In this document: piece by piece, positions 28,301 through 34,809 of the stretch
How positions within the stretch are numbered: the first letter of the stretch is position 1
How the letters are laid out: the number at the start of each line of letters is the position of its first letter
From: Gordius sp. MW1
Lineage: Eukaryota; Nematomorpha; Gordioida; Gordea; Gordiidae
Assembly (NCBI GenBank): GCA_964036665.1
Contig: OZ038533.1
Location: 12,546,413-12,610,412 of the forward strand
Direction: 5' to 3'
Length of the DNA stretch: 64,000 nt
The notes under the pieces: generated by a model
The model's database searches: none
What the model saw: the letters and a program-made list of their open reading frames with translations, nothing else
Told to the model about the DNA's origin: nothing
Position numbers and translations under genes: made by a program

Positions 28301-31300
28301 CAGTTACTGCAATTATGCAGTCAGCGCTCAATTTATGCTTTAGCCTTCGTTCCAACATCGGAGCCCAATATTGTGGCAGCTTTCTGTTTTGTTAATCGCC
28401 AGTTGACGTTTCCTTTAGTATTTCGTATCTAGTTCAAGGTTCATTTATCTCACTTTTTCACATACTTTCCAAGAATTCGTGGAAATCTCTTTCCCGCTCT
28501 ACGTACAATAATGGTTAAATGGTCTCCCTGATCTATAAGCTTCGCCAATATTAACCTGTCTAAACATCTTTTAACACCTTGTCCTTAAGATTCACATAGC
28601 AAGGTACTGACACCGTTTCTATCGGTGACAGTTTGTAGAAAAGCTTCTATCTCTCTCCTAACTCTCAGGCTTTGGTTTTATTCTATCAAGTCTCTTGCAA
28701 TTAGGCGTTGTATATCTTTCTATTAATTAGCATTTGCGCCATTCAATGTGCCTGGATTATAGCATGCTATTCGCATCCTATTCACACGTAATTTCTTAAT
28801 GGCCTTCGTTGTGTCAGGTCTTAACCCGTATAATAATCGCATTGCAAGGGTGGAAGATGCCCTGCGTCTGGTTTAACCCTCGAGAGCATTCCTCAAAATC
28901 CCGAACGCGAGAGCCCAGGTGGGGTCTATTTGACCCCATTTTTAACTGCTCATAATTTTAAAACTATTAATTAAAAACAACTCAAATTTAGAATTTATGT
29001 TAGGTGAAGACTCTTAATCATAAATATAATTTTTGAGGAACAGTTAAATAACATTACCAAAGTTCTTAACATTTTTCTGAAGTCACCTTTTTTATCTTAA
29101 AATTAAATGCCTCTCCTAAATTTGTCTCTCAACATCATATATTATAAAATGAATCAAAATTAGCATGATTTTTTATTAAAAGAAAGATTGAATTGCACAA
29201 AAAATATAATTGCATAAACATATCATCATATAAAAAAAAATACAAATGTTACAAAAACAGTTAAATTTTGCACGTACAATTTTCACACAAAATACTCATG
29301 TGTACCTACGAATTTTGAGCACATGATACAAGTTTTGTTTTTTTTGTCTTGTACTCTTGTACAAAAAGAACATCTTGATCTTTTTGATGATTTAAGAGGT
29401 AATTCATCTTGAATCTTTAGGATTTTTTTAATAGATTCTTGATATCCCTAGGCATACGTAGACAATTTTTAAGCCTACTTTCCATGTAGGGTTTAGTTAG
29501 TTGTCTGGCCAATTCTTTAATGAATTTGCCTCTATTGGTTTTTGTACCAATATTATATTGGTAAACAATCAAGGAATTGATTGTGGCTATGTTAAGTAGT
29601 GTATAAAAAATAGTAAGAGGCCATCTGTTTGACACCCTTGCAACATTATAAGTTGCACAGAGTTGATCTACAACAACAACTCCCCCCTTAGTCATATTGT
29701 AGAATGAGATAATTTCGGGCTTGAGACTAGTCCCTGTAGATTCATCAATTTTGTCATCATAGTGTAATGATGATAACAACAAAACTTGTTTGTTCTTTTT
29801 GGGTATATAAGAGACCATAGTCAAGTTTTCTTAGAATGCAAATGAACTTGATAATACTGCCCTATTTTTAGCCTGACAAAAATTAAGTGGAATTTGTCTT
29901 TTATTCTTCTTCAGTGTGCCAACTGATGCAGATTTTCCTATTGATTTTATGCCTGGCAAACATGATATAATGTTATGTGCCCTAGTTCTTTTAGGTGGAA
30001 AACAATATCGCTGCCATCTTGTATTATCCTTACTATTTTTTTGATAATTCATGATCAGTCACATCAATCTCTTCTTCACTTTCTGACTCATGTTCACTTG
30101 TTAAAACAATATCTTCCTCACTTAAACTTACAATATATTCATCTAAGTTATAATATTAAAATAGATTATAATGTTTAAACATGATTTGAATCATCTCTTA
30201 CCTTCTGAACTTGATGTTGATGAGTCTAAACAATTGAAATAAATTGAATTCATATTAACAGCTGATAAAAAAATTAATGTTTTATTCCACTAGGTAAACT
30301 TTTTACTTCCGTTTTTAACGTTTTTTTGTGTTAAAAACTCATGCAAAATTTATTTTTTATACAAAAATTTAATTGTATTAATATATAAGTCAAAATTCTC
30401 GCAAAAAAAAATTTTAAATGAAAAAAAATTACGTGAGAGCGTATGTGGGGTCCACAGGACCCCAAAATGCTATAACCCCAAAAGTAATGGACCAAAACTT
30501 ATAAAATTTTACCCAAACCTAGTTTTTGATAAAATAATAGACTACTGAAAAGGCCAGATCAATTCGTTTTGAAATGCGTTTTTTATTCAAGTTTGTAACC
30601 ATCGTGGGGTCTGTGAGACCCCACTTGTGCTCTCGAGGGTTAAAGAAAACGCCATAGCTACTGTTGTATACATTTATTCAAAACTGTCTTTGGAATGGGT
30701 TCCTACAGCCGATTTTAGCCATTAATTTAATTCTCCAATTACGAACTTGTGACCGTGTCGTCGAGCCAGAAGCATTGGTTCATTTTCTCGTGGGAAAATG
30801 TAAAACACTACATCCGACCTCGCTACAAAAAATCATCTATCTACCTTATCTAACCACGTACAAAGAGCAAAGTGGGACGAACATCTGGTGAGATAATAAT
30901 ATCATCTATCCAATAACCTCTATCAGCAGCTTGACAAGTATATACTAGGCTTAAAATATCATAAAATTCAATAACCTCTATCAGCTGCTTGACAAGTATA
31001 TACTAGACCTCAAACACTATAAAAAACATGAACGTGTGATTAACATTCTTTAATCATTTAGTAGAAATTTAAAATCCCGTCTTTGGTTAAAAAATATCTC
31101 ATAGGATTCCATAAAAGTTAATAGCAATTAAATATAGTACCTGCTTTTCATTTTCTTTTTGAGATAAAATTCGAGCCCGAATGCAGTTGCGAATCTCAAG
31201 AAAAGTTGATTTTTGAGATTTTTCATTGGGAAAGTGAGTAAAAATACCGATTATACTTGCGCACGAAAGTATGAAGAAGTTGGCAAATATCTATCAGATA

Positions 31301-33457
31301 CAACATAAAGCAACATACTTTTAAATGTACTATAACATTTCTAGCTTTAGTCTTATTATAGCTATAACTCATAATAACCATCTAACGATTTTATTTCAAA
31401 TATTAGTGTTAAGACATCTAAAATATTTACCATAATATTTTACAAACAAATGGATTACTCAAATAGTTGTTATCATTATTTAAAAATTGTGTATTTTGAT
31501 ATTTAAAACAATAACTACATAGTGCTTTTATTTAAAAGAAAGCTTTTTTAAGTTATTTAAAGCTATGTTATGTATTTAACTAAATTCATAATTGCAAATT
31601 ATAAATCAACTAGTTTACTTGCACTCCATATATATTTTGTGATCTCCAGTTTATTATATCAAACATTATCTGAATAATCACAAACGTGCTTCCTGCACAT
31701 AATAGCGTCCGAATTTTTATAGGTAGATACGAATAGACTAGATAAACAAGAAGCGCTGTTTGCCATAAACTTATAGTAAAATCTGTGGCTGGAATTGTTA
31801 AAAGCACATTGTAATGTTGTATGAGGTTATTATCCGTTGTTAAAATTTTAAGGGAATTGCGTATAAGTTCGCTTTTACTAGGTAAAAACTTGATATAAAA
31901 AATGATTTTTCTAATTTCTATAATTTTAATGTAGAGTCCTACAACTATGAGTACATAGGCTGATCCCAATAATATGTAATTATATGCCTTGCCTCCAAAT
32001 GCGTTATAACTGGGGTAGCAGGACATTGTCGCAACTAAAATAAGAGCAGGAAAACATACTAAGGTCAAATACAGGTCCAATCGAGTGTGTTTTTTGAATT
32101 GTGATAAATCGGTATTAAAATTCGTAGCAGACGGATTAGGCATGTCAATAGTTATATTACCTATTTTTAATTTTAAATATTTATATATAAAGATTAAATT
32201 CTTGCTTTTATTTTTTTTCGGAATAGAGTATACATCTAATCCGATATTGGCATCAGCTAGTATAGCATATGAGCTATTGATAGCGCTATCTTTATTATAA
32301 TGCTCCAAAAAATTGCAAAAATAAATATATGTGATGTATTGCGATATTCTGACTCCAGTTAGAATTAAGAGCAACACCGATAAGTAAAGTAATCTTTTTT
32401 TGTATTGGGTTAGGAAATATTTACTGTACAGGACCTCACTTATACTTTTATGCAAGTGTTTTCGATGCAAGCAAGCATTTCTCGGTTGGTGATGTAAAAA
32501 ATTACGTATAGCATTAAGGTTTGAATTTTTGTTGACAAACATTGTCACACCAACCTTTCTATTTCTCCCATAATTCTTGGTATTAATATGACAATCTGAT
32601 ACTAGCTCCGCTTGGGAATAGCGCCCTCGATTTCCAGAATACGTGCTATAGGATTGACTTGTAGTGTCATGTGTTTGTAAAGAACTCTGACTTTGTTCAT
32701 TCTCAGGCGGACCCCTTTTTCTACCATAAATAGTAGGCTCATTAATTGATAATCTAGTATTTTCACTATTCCCAAATTTATATGCCTTATTAAGCATTAC
32801 TCGATCCGAAAAACCACTCCCTTTTAGCATACTAGAAAAATTCGCGGCGATTTTTATAGCTCTCCAGCGTGATTTTACCGTACTACTGTGAGCAGATGTA
32901 GTCGCATTCAAATCAGGTCCATCTTCTTTACCAACTTCTTTTAAGGGTTGATTGGTAACTTTATAAGTTAAATCCTCCATGCTTTTGTCATGATTTGCTA
33001 AAGTGTCTTTTAGAGAATAATTTTTAACATTTTCTTGAGGATGTGGAAATACCATGTTTGCAGTGGAATCGATGCGAATCTTGATATTAGCCATTGAATT
33101 AGAGCATTTTTTATAAAAGGGAGGTAATATTTTCCCATTTTTTAAACTGTCAACATTCAGGTCTTGTGCCGAGGTTTTAGCAAAAATCTTGTTATTTTTG
33201 ACTTTACTTTTTTCTTTTATCTTTTCCTGGGCTATTATCCGATATTCGGGATTTGCTATATTTGTAGACAAAACCTGGTTTATTTCATCATCAAGAGGTT
33301 TAGAATAATAAATCGAATTTAATGTATTTTCTGTAATCTTGGCTGCATTTATTACATCCTCAATAAGAGCGTCCTTTGGTTTGTCGTTGTTTAAATTTTC
33401 CCCTAAATCTACGGCTTTGCCTCCACTGCTTGCTTTGTCTCTTGAAAACAAGTCCAT
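1200..33457 (-). CDS. ADCY: Transmembrane adenylyl cyclase, AC5/AC6-like, 19 exons, 1482 aa
   Basis: Makes cAMP from ATP at the plasma membrane. Assembled exons (minus strand): 33457-31619, 31290-31141, 21020-20896, 20821-20582, 17581-17423, 17368-17221, 17168-17047, 16275-16119, 16078-15981, 15930-15846, 15759-15688, 15582-15379, 12494-12322, 12240-12099, 12028-11912, 2055-1909, 1836-1632, 1499-1375, 1340-1200. All junctions are GT-AG, phases agree, and the sum is 4449 nt. Layout: hydrophilic N-tail (1 to about 345), membrane bundle 1 (about 350-635), C1a (about 664-887), C1b, bundle 2 (about 988-1225), C2 (about 1250-1470). Seen: metal Asp710 and Asp754 in C1a; Lys1340, Asp1414, Asn1421, Arg1425 and Lys1461 in C2, matching the known purine, ribose and phosphate contacts, so it should be active. 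Subtype is judged by eye from remembered family patterns. An in-frame TGA 21 nt upstream supports the ATG; untranslated upstream exons cannot be excluded. Confidence 0.93.
1375..1499 (-). CDS. ADCY: Adenylyl cyclase exon 18: C2 ribose/phosphate contacts
   Basis: Encodes [20 protein letters not shown] and TVNVASRM, including Asp1414, Asn1421 and Arg1425. Confidence 0.95.
1632..1836 (-). CDS. ADCY: Adenylyl cyclase exon 17: C2 purine-binding strand
   Basis: Starts [16 protein letters not shown], with Lys1340 in the place of the purine-contact lysine, and ends in [11 protein letters not shown]. The acceptor at 1838-1837 is the only nearby one that keeps the frame open. Confidence 0.94.
1909..2055 (-). 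CDS. ADCY: Adenylyl cyclase exon 16: C2 core
   Basis: Encodes [20 protein letters not shown] and [20 protein letters not shown], near-identical to the mammalian family pattern. As usual, C2 lacks the C1 metal aspartates. Confidence 0.95.
2056..3905. other. Intron 15 sequence, nothing recognised
   Basis: AT-rich intron DNA with no recognisable coding or repeat content. A minus-strand open frame at 2659-2907 resembles nothing and has neither conserved motifs nor splice logic. Confidence 0.5.
3914..4561. mobile_element. hAT-type MITE with 8-bp target duplication
   Basis: The ends are imperfect inverted repeats, CAGGCGCGTAGCCAAGAT on the left and CAGACGCGTAGCCAGGATT read inward from the right. 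The exact 8-bp direct repeat GATGTGCC flanks it at 3906-3913 and 4562-4569. An 8-bp duplication and CAG ends are typical of hAT transposons. No transposase is visible, so it is non-autonomous. Its internal sequence recurs at 41690-42402. Confidence 0.82.
5105..5905 (-). repeat. tRNA-promoter-bearing dispersed repeat (SINE-like), two units
   Basis: Read on the minus strand it holds two tRNA-type B boxes, GGTTCGAATCC at 5512-5502 and GGTTCAAGCC at 5856-5847. The second sits about 30 nt downstream of an A-box-like TGGCGCCAGC. Each is followed by GAGAGGGC or a similar sequence, an A/T-rich stretch and a shared body with CCAATGGTCATT and CCCTATGCCCTCC blocks. The same sequence lies in the opposite orientation at 8100-9110 and about 9990-10985, and a shorter copy at 52686-52990. 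Class is inferred from the Pol III-like boxes. Confidence 0.65.
5976..6307 (-). mobile_element. Short non-autonomous Helitron
   Basis: On the minus strand it starts TCTTAAATATAAAAATG and ends with a GC hairpin (GGCAAAACAACGTTTGCC) followed by GGGTTCATCTAG, the classic TC...CTAG Helitron ends. It sits between A (5975) and T (6308), the expected AT target, without duplication. At 332 bp it has no Rep/helicase coding capacity. Confidence 0.8.
6661..7665 (+). pseudogene. 5'-truncated RTE-like LINE with embedded PHD-like finger
   Basis: The open frame 6684-7580 (298 codons) continues an RT domain whose YADD catalytic box lies at 6669-6680; everything upstream (endonuclease and most of RT) is missing. 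After the RT palm comes a cysteine-rich finger around 6838-6980 (CSVC, CTKC, H-KKC, CKPC), then [15 protein letters not shown] and RWFGHVERK blocks and a [12 protein letters not shown] tail, all common to this LINE clade. It ends in a (GAA)n tail at about 7650-7665. The remaining frame is intact, so this copy is fairly young. It lies antisense to the cyclase, in its intron. Confidence 0.82.
7667..9556. repeat. Tandem duplication, copy 1 (1.89 kb)
   Basis: Nearly identical to 9557-11429. The unit starts TGTAGCTAGT and runs through (TA)n-rich sequence at 7780-7830, SINE-like blocks with a B box at 8692-8702, a C-rich stretch (8930-9090) and AT-rich DNA ending TATTGTATA. It begins exactly at the end of the LINE (GAA)n tail. 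There is no coding content. Confidence 0.9.
9557..11429. repeat. Tandem duplication, copy 2
   Basis: Head-to-tail copy of the preceding unit. Visible differences are scattered single-base changes and small deletions, for instance a run of A/T bases missing near 10339. Homology stops at the same TATTGTATA motif that ends copy 1. Confidence 0.9.
11430..11911. other. Intron 15 proximal sequence, nothing recognised
   Basis: Unique-looking AT-rich intron DNA between the duplication and the donor of exon 15. Confidence 0.5.
11912..12028 (-). CDS. ADCY: Adenylyl cyclase exon 15: start of C2
   Basis: Thirty-nine codons with [19 protein letters not shown], the conserved C2 opening block. It precedes the 9.9-kb intron that carries most of the 2-12 kb repeats. 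Confidence 0.93.
12099..12240 (-). CDS. ADCY: Adenylyl cyclase exon 14: TM12 and entry to C2
   Basis: Hydrophobic TM12 followed by [11 protein letters not shown], the conserved juxtamembrane motif (R-x-x-F-L-W) before the C2 domain. Confidence 0.92.
12322..12494 (-). CDS. ADCY: Adenylyl cyclase exon 13: TM10-TM11
   Basis: Two hydrophobic stretches around [11 protein letters not shown]. It is read in a different frame from a longer open frame on the same strand, and was chosen by phase and hydropathy. Ends in phase 2; exon 14 completes the threonine. Confidence 0.85.
12790..14545 (+). pseudogene. Decayed RTE-like LINE (linker and reverse transcriptase)
   Basis: Starts in the Ala/Lys-rich segment between endonuclease and RT ([17 protein letters not shown] near 12836). 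It continues with [33 protein letters not shown] and [11 protein letters not shown] (13438-13737), then [12 protein letters not shown] near 13795-13828, the catalytic box. It finishes with [22 protein letters not shown] and [12 protein letters not shown] (14098-14460). Several frameshifts and in-frame stops make it dead. The 3' end carries AAGAAGACGAAGAG. It is inserted in cyclase intron 12 in antisense orientation and belongs to the same clade as 45365-47930. Confidence 0.85.
14866..15178. repeat. G/C-rich dispersed repeat (CGGGCGG type)
   Basis: Two clusters of CGGGCGGACTCGGGCGG-like sequence separated by AT-rich DNA, in sharp contrast to the surroundings. The same vocabulary recurs at 37135-37450 and 59325-59485. 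It abuts exon 12 of the cyclase but does not overlap it. Confidence 0.6.
15379..15582 (-). CDS. ADCY: Adenylyl cyclase exon 12: extracellular loop of bundle 2
   Basis: Sixty-eight codons with cysteines and Asn-X-Ser/Thr sequons (for example NIT and NTT), as expected of the glycosylated outer loop between TM9 and TM10. Ends YLPEI before a GTAAGT donor. Confidence 0.85.
15688..15759 (-). CDS. ADCY: Adenylyl cyclase exon 11: TM9
   Basis: Twenty-four codons, SNTYCK then a hydrophobic helix. Three AG dinucleotides lie close together at 15763-15758; only AG at 15761-15760 keeps the frame open. Confidence 0.82.
15846..15930 (-). CDS. ADCY: Adenylyl cyclase exon 10: TM8
   Basis: A strongly hydrophobic exon starting [12 protein letters not shown] and ending LECK. 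It is the only open frame consistent with the preceding phase. Confidence 0.88.
15981..16078 (-). CDS. ADCY: Adenylyl cyclase exon 9: TM7
   Basis: Begins [12 protein letters not shown], then a helix rich in Ile and Leu ending IFP. Phase 0 in, phase 2 out. Confidence 0.9.
16119..16275 (-). CDS. ADCY: Adenylyl cyclase exon 8: C1b into the second membrane bundle
   Basis: Contains [20 protein letters not shown] and [10 protein letters not shown], matching the conserved pre-TM7 stretch of animal cyclases. The start is set by phase 2 continuity from exon 7. Confidence 0.87.
16276..17046. other. Intron 7 of the cyclase, nothing recognised
   Basis: A 771-bp AT-rich intron. The short open frames on the minus strand here are read-through of exons 7 and 8 into intron sequence. 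Confidence 0.6.
17047..17168 (-). CDS. ADCY: Adenylyl cyclase exon 7: variable C1b segment
   Basis: About 40 codons of hydrophilic, poorly conserved C1b. Placed by phase (0 in, 2 out), an acceptor AG at 17170-17169 and a donor GTACGA at 17046. The donor is the least certain of this set because conservation cannot check it. Confidence 0.75.
17221..17368 (-). CDS. ADCY: Adenylyl cyclase exon 6: end of C1a
   Basis: Encodes [20 protein letters not shown], then the ERSQYL and ETYFI strands that close C1a. The junction with exon 5 rebuilds the glycine of LPGRIHIT. Ends in phase 0 after ARK. Confidence 0.93.
17423..17581 (-). CDS. ADCY: Adenylyl cyclase exon 5: C1a dimer interface
   Basis: Encodes [20 protein letters not shown] then [20 protein letters not shown], a near-invariant cyclase block. 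It enters with one base completing the alanine begun in exon 4 and leaves in phase 2. Confidence 0.94.
17582..18138. other. Distal part of cyclase intron 4, nothing recognised
   Basis: AT-rich, without coding or repeat signal, between the foldback structure and the acceptor of exon 5. Confidence 0.5.
18139..19762. repeat. Foldback-like palindrome built from two minisatellites, C/G-run rich
   Basis: The outer zones repeat AATGCTCAGTAAA on the left (18139-18275) and its complement TTTACTGAGCA on the right (19567-19760). Inside, the left half holds about ten copies of a 50-70 bp unit (ACCCTCTTTCTGATG, a run of G, TGATTTGCC or TGTTTTGCC, a run of C). The right half holds about nine copies of the complement (GAGAAAGAGGGTAAAAAATAA). 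The switch point is near 19085. Homopolymer runs of G or C reach well over ten bases. Long terminal repeats made of tandem units with no coding core resemble Foldback elements. Proline/glycine-rich open frames here are by-products of the runs. Confidence 0.8.
19855..20345. repeat. GACCC/GGGTC-rich islands in AT-rich intron
   Basis: Two clusters, 19868-19928 (repeats of CCGACCCGA and its complement) and 20225-20345 (GGCCCG and GGGTCGGGC motifs), with A/T-rich sequence between. Similar vocabulary occurs at 40060-40180 and 61180-61300. Confidence 0.55.
20582..20821 (-). CDS. ADCY: Adenylyl cyclase exon 4: C1a metal-binding core
   Basis: Carries both metal-coordinating aspartates, Asp710 in ILFADICGF and Asp754 in [13 protein letters not shown]. 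They are 44 residues apart, the same spacing as in mammalian AC5. The CTAQEL-type motif reads YTAQEL here. Confidence 0.94.
20896..21020 (-). CDS. ADCY: Adenylyl cyclase exon 3: start of catalytic C1a
   Basis: Residues 664-704 plus two bases. It contains the family block [18 protein letters not shown] and the [12 protein letters not shown] strand. Phase 0 in, phase 2 out. Confidence 0.92.
21388..22006. mobile_element. piggyBac-type MITE
   Basis: Starts ACCCTCGAGAGTATTC beside TTAA (21384-21387) and ends with the complement of CCCTCGAGAATATTCC beside TTAA (22007-22010). The right end, including CCCGAACG and a GTGGGG block, matches the left end of the larger piggyBac element at 28877. Further internal copies of the GTGGGG/CCCCAC subterminal motif lie near 21570-21610 and 21945-21975. 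No coding capacity, so probably a deletion derivative of that family. Confidence 0.75.
22630..22759. mobile_element. hAT-type MITE with long G runs
   Basis: The inverted ends CATGGGCGTAGCC and GGCGCTACGCCCATG enclose 130 bp with two runs of ten or more G. Flanks GGTAGGAA (22622-22629) and GGTAGGCA (22760-22767) agree at 7 of 8 positions, consistent with an old 8-bp target duplication. Confidence 0.75.
22950..24041 (-). pseudogene. RTE-like LINE, 3' part, split by a Helitron
   Basis: Minus-strand RT remnants. Translation around 23411-23659 includes [18 protein letters not shown] (decayed form of the [13 protein letters not shown] block) and a degraded YADD region. Many frameshifts. The element stops at 24041, where the Helitron begins, and its 5' part resumes at 27924. 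It is in the same orientation as the host cyclase, inside intron 2. The 3' boundary is approximate. Confidence 0.7.
24502..25215 (+). repeat. Tandem repeats of about 176-202 bp in the Helitron leader
   Basis: The motif GCCCACTTCAAGATATTAC starts at 24509, 24702, 24878 and 25080. Each unit runs through CCATATGTTG, AAACCCAAGAACACAACAC and CACTGCTGTTTAAGTAACC to TTTATTACACTACATTTTT. A further partial unit (25378-25443) lies just before the Rep gene. Confidence 0.88.
25513..27669 (+). pseudogene. Helitron Rep (HUH) protein, frameshifted, helicase deleted
   Basis: Three consecutive open segments, 25513-25842, 25782-27122 and 27127-27669, form one Rep reading with shifts near 25780 and 27112. Seen: a zinc-binding start (CPHCNALKF ... 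CCAAGKV), [16 protein letters not shown], the HUH motif [11 protein letters not shown] (His codons at 27030 and 27036) and the tyrosine region [12 protein letters not shown] near 27440-27475. After DEAVWRI the sequence jumps to [10 protein letters not shown], a stretch normally near the end of the helicase, so the helicase core has been deleted. Not functional as it stands. Confidence 0.88.
27924..28872 (-). pseudogene. RTE-like LINE, 5' part of the Helitron-split copy
   Basis: Continuation of the 22950-24041 element beyond the Helitron. The minus-strand translation near 28780-28740 gives [16 protein letters not shown], resembling the start of an APE-type endonuclease domain. 28181-27999 resembles the endonuclease-RT linker. 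No long frame survives. A piggyBac element begins at the next TTAA. Confidence 0.6.
28877..30639. mobile_element. piggyBac-family element, decayed
   Basis: Inverted ends CCCTCGAGAGCA (left) and TGCTCTCGAGGG (right) lie between TTAA duplications at 28873-28876 and 30640-30643. Subterminal GTGGGGTC/GACCCCAC motifs sit near both ends (28920-28945, 30445-30465, 30603-30622). The interior encodes a broken transposase on the minus strand. Confidence 0.9.
29290..30052 (-). pseudogene. piggyBac transposase fragments
   Basis: 30052-29831 gives a basic segment ([20 protein letters not shown]). 29824-29417 gives the C-terminal half with [39 protein letters not shown] and the RQLTKPYM region. A frameshift near 29420 leads to a Cys-rich end (RCSFC ... 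CIMC), the remnant of the C-terminal zinc finger. The middle, including most catalytic aspartates, is missing; the DQLC aspartate region remains. Confidence 0.85.
30911..31020. repeat. Short direct repeat in intron 2
   Basis: The block CAATAACCTCTATCAGC followed by GCTTGACAAGTATATACTAG occurs at 30911-30951 and again at about 30970-31008. A local tandem duplication without other content. Confidence 0.7.
31141..31290 (-). CDS. ADCY: Adenylyl cyclase exon 2: last helix of bundle 1 and linker
   Basis: Fifty codons (614-663). A hydrophobic helix opens the exon, followed by the linker ending in QKENEKQ that leads into C1a. Acceptor AG is at 31292-31291 and donor GT at 31140-31139, phase 0 on both sides. 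A 10.1-kb transposon-filled intron follows. Confidence 0.9.
31619..33457 (-). CDS. ADCY: Adenylyl cyclase exon 1: N-terminal tail and most of membrane bundle 1
   Basis: Encodes residues 1-613. Residues 1-345 are hydrophilic, rich in Asn, Ser and Lys, with no domain I recognise. The pre-membrane stretch SEVLYSKYF followed by TM1 (about 355-380) resembles the AC5/6-type entry into the bundle. Further hydrophobic segments lie near 460-480, 493-512, 563-580 and 582-602. The donor GT is at 31618-31617, after codon CAA (phase 0); reading on past it reaches a stop two codons later. Confidence 0.92.
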
Positions 33458-33947
33458 TTTAAAAATCTTTCCTTCCTGTCACTTGAAGATGTAAAGTTTG
33501 TTATAATATTAAAAGATGAATTTACTTGGTTATTATTTTATTTGTTTTCAAATATATTTCATTATTGCTGATTAAGTAGATTAATATGCATTATAAATAA
33601 TCAAATTTCATTCATTAATTTAACATAGCAAAATTTAATCTATAATAATAATCAAAACAAAAATGTTTAAGCGATTGAAGGTAACTTGGTGAATTATATT
33701 ATTTGTATTCAAAATACAAGTTCATTACTGCTGATTACGTTGTTTGTAAAATTATTATGCCCAAATTGTATGAAAAATTCATAACTTCATAAAAGAAATC
33801 ATAAAATTTCACATATTAACAAAATGGATAATTAAAGTTTTTCAGAAAACTACCTCCGACATATTCTCACTAATTAAACCTATTAATAACATAACAGACA
33901 AAAATCATAGCTCTAATTTAATATATAAAATCTTCTGCGTCGATTGT
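33458..33947. other. 5' flank of the adenylyl cyclase gene
   Basis: AT-rich. An in-frame TGA lies 21 nt before the ATG on the minus strand. No convincing TATA box, initiator or CpG-rich promoter can be picked out, and the true first exon may lie further upstream. Confidence 0.4.
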
Positions 33948-34165
33948 AACCACTTTTAAGTGGGAGACCCCAAGAAAATCTTGTCACAAAGAATTCAGGA
34001 ACACAAAGCTCCGCTGAAGAGATGCGCGACCCCTCCACAAGCCGAATACTCTTTAGATAATCAACATTGTATTGATTGGGACAACTCGACCGCCTTTTAC
34101 ATAGCGCGTTACAACAAAGAAAGGAATTTTGTAGAAAGTATCTCAAGCCAAAAATCAACGACCAA
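33948..34165 (+). pseudogene. Penelope-like GIY-YIG endonuclease remnant
   Basis: The frame GDPKKILSQRIQEHK ... AEYSLDNQHCIDWDNST ... RYNKERNFVESI matches the pattern of the C-terminal GIY-YIG domain of Penelope-like retroelements (R-I-x-E-H-K, G-H-x-I-D-W, R-x-x-x-E-S). Only this piece survives. It lies head-to-head with the cyclase gene. Confidence 0.6.
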
Positions 34166-34404
34166 CCTGGTTGGTTTTGAAATTACTAACACACACATGC
34201 ACACTTACCTTTATAAAATACTATGTCTACCTACTACTTTATAACATTTTACTTTTACAGCCAAATTACATCGTTATATTACAAAAACCTCTGTTCTCCT
34301 CCTTCTTTATTTCTATTTCTTTTTTCGCACCTTTTGCTATTACCATCTGTATTTATTTTATTTTATTAACATCCATCCCTACAATTGGTATTTTGGTATT
34401 TTCC

Positions 34405-34721
34405 CAAAATACCAGTGGACAAAATCCTAGTGGTTTCAAGATCTTGAAACCGTTTCAAAATCTACAATGCGCATGCGTATGCATTTAACAGACCAATCAG
34501 ATAGCTGCGAATTTTAACAATGTGCATGCGCTTGAAACGGTTTCAAGATCAAGTTCTATAATGGGTTAAGGTTCAGGATAGTGTTTTAGGTCAGCGTTTT
34601 AGGTTAGGGTTAGGATTAGATGCACATCAAATTCCCTCCCCATGAAAGTGTCGGAAAAGCTAATACCGTAAATGTACCTGCATGCATGCATATCCGTTTT
34701 ATTTTGTCCACTAGTATTTTG
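34405..34721. mobile_element. Small TIR element (MITE)
   Basis: The inverted ends CAAAATACCAGTGGACAAAAT and the complement of CAAAATACTAGTGGACAAAAT bound 317 bp. Inside are a second inverted pair around TTGAAACCGTTTCAA and a short TTAGGTTAGGGTTAGG stretch at 34604-34619. The superfamily is unknown; no clear target duplication was seen. Confidence 0.6.
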
Positions 34722-34809
34722 AGCATGAATCGGTATTTTTACATTCTACCTGATTTTTAATTTTTTATCTATTAACGTCTTTTTTGTGATTTCATCTCCT
34801 CTTTTTTTC

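Noticed and set aside
32085-32300. 71-codon plus-strand frame
   Set aside because: Antisense shadow of cyclase exon 1.
34604-34619. Telomere-like TTAGG repeats
   Set aside because: Only about three degenerate units inside a MITE; not an array.
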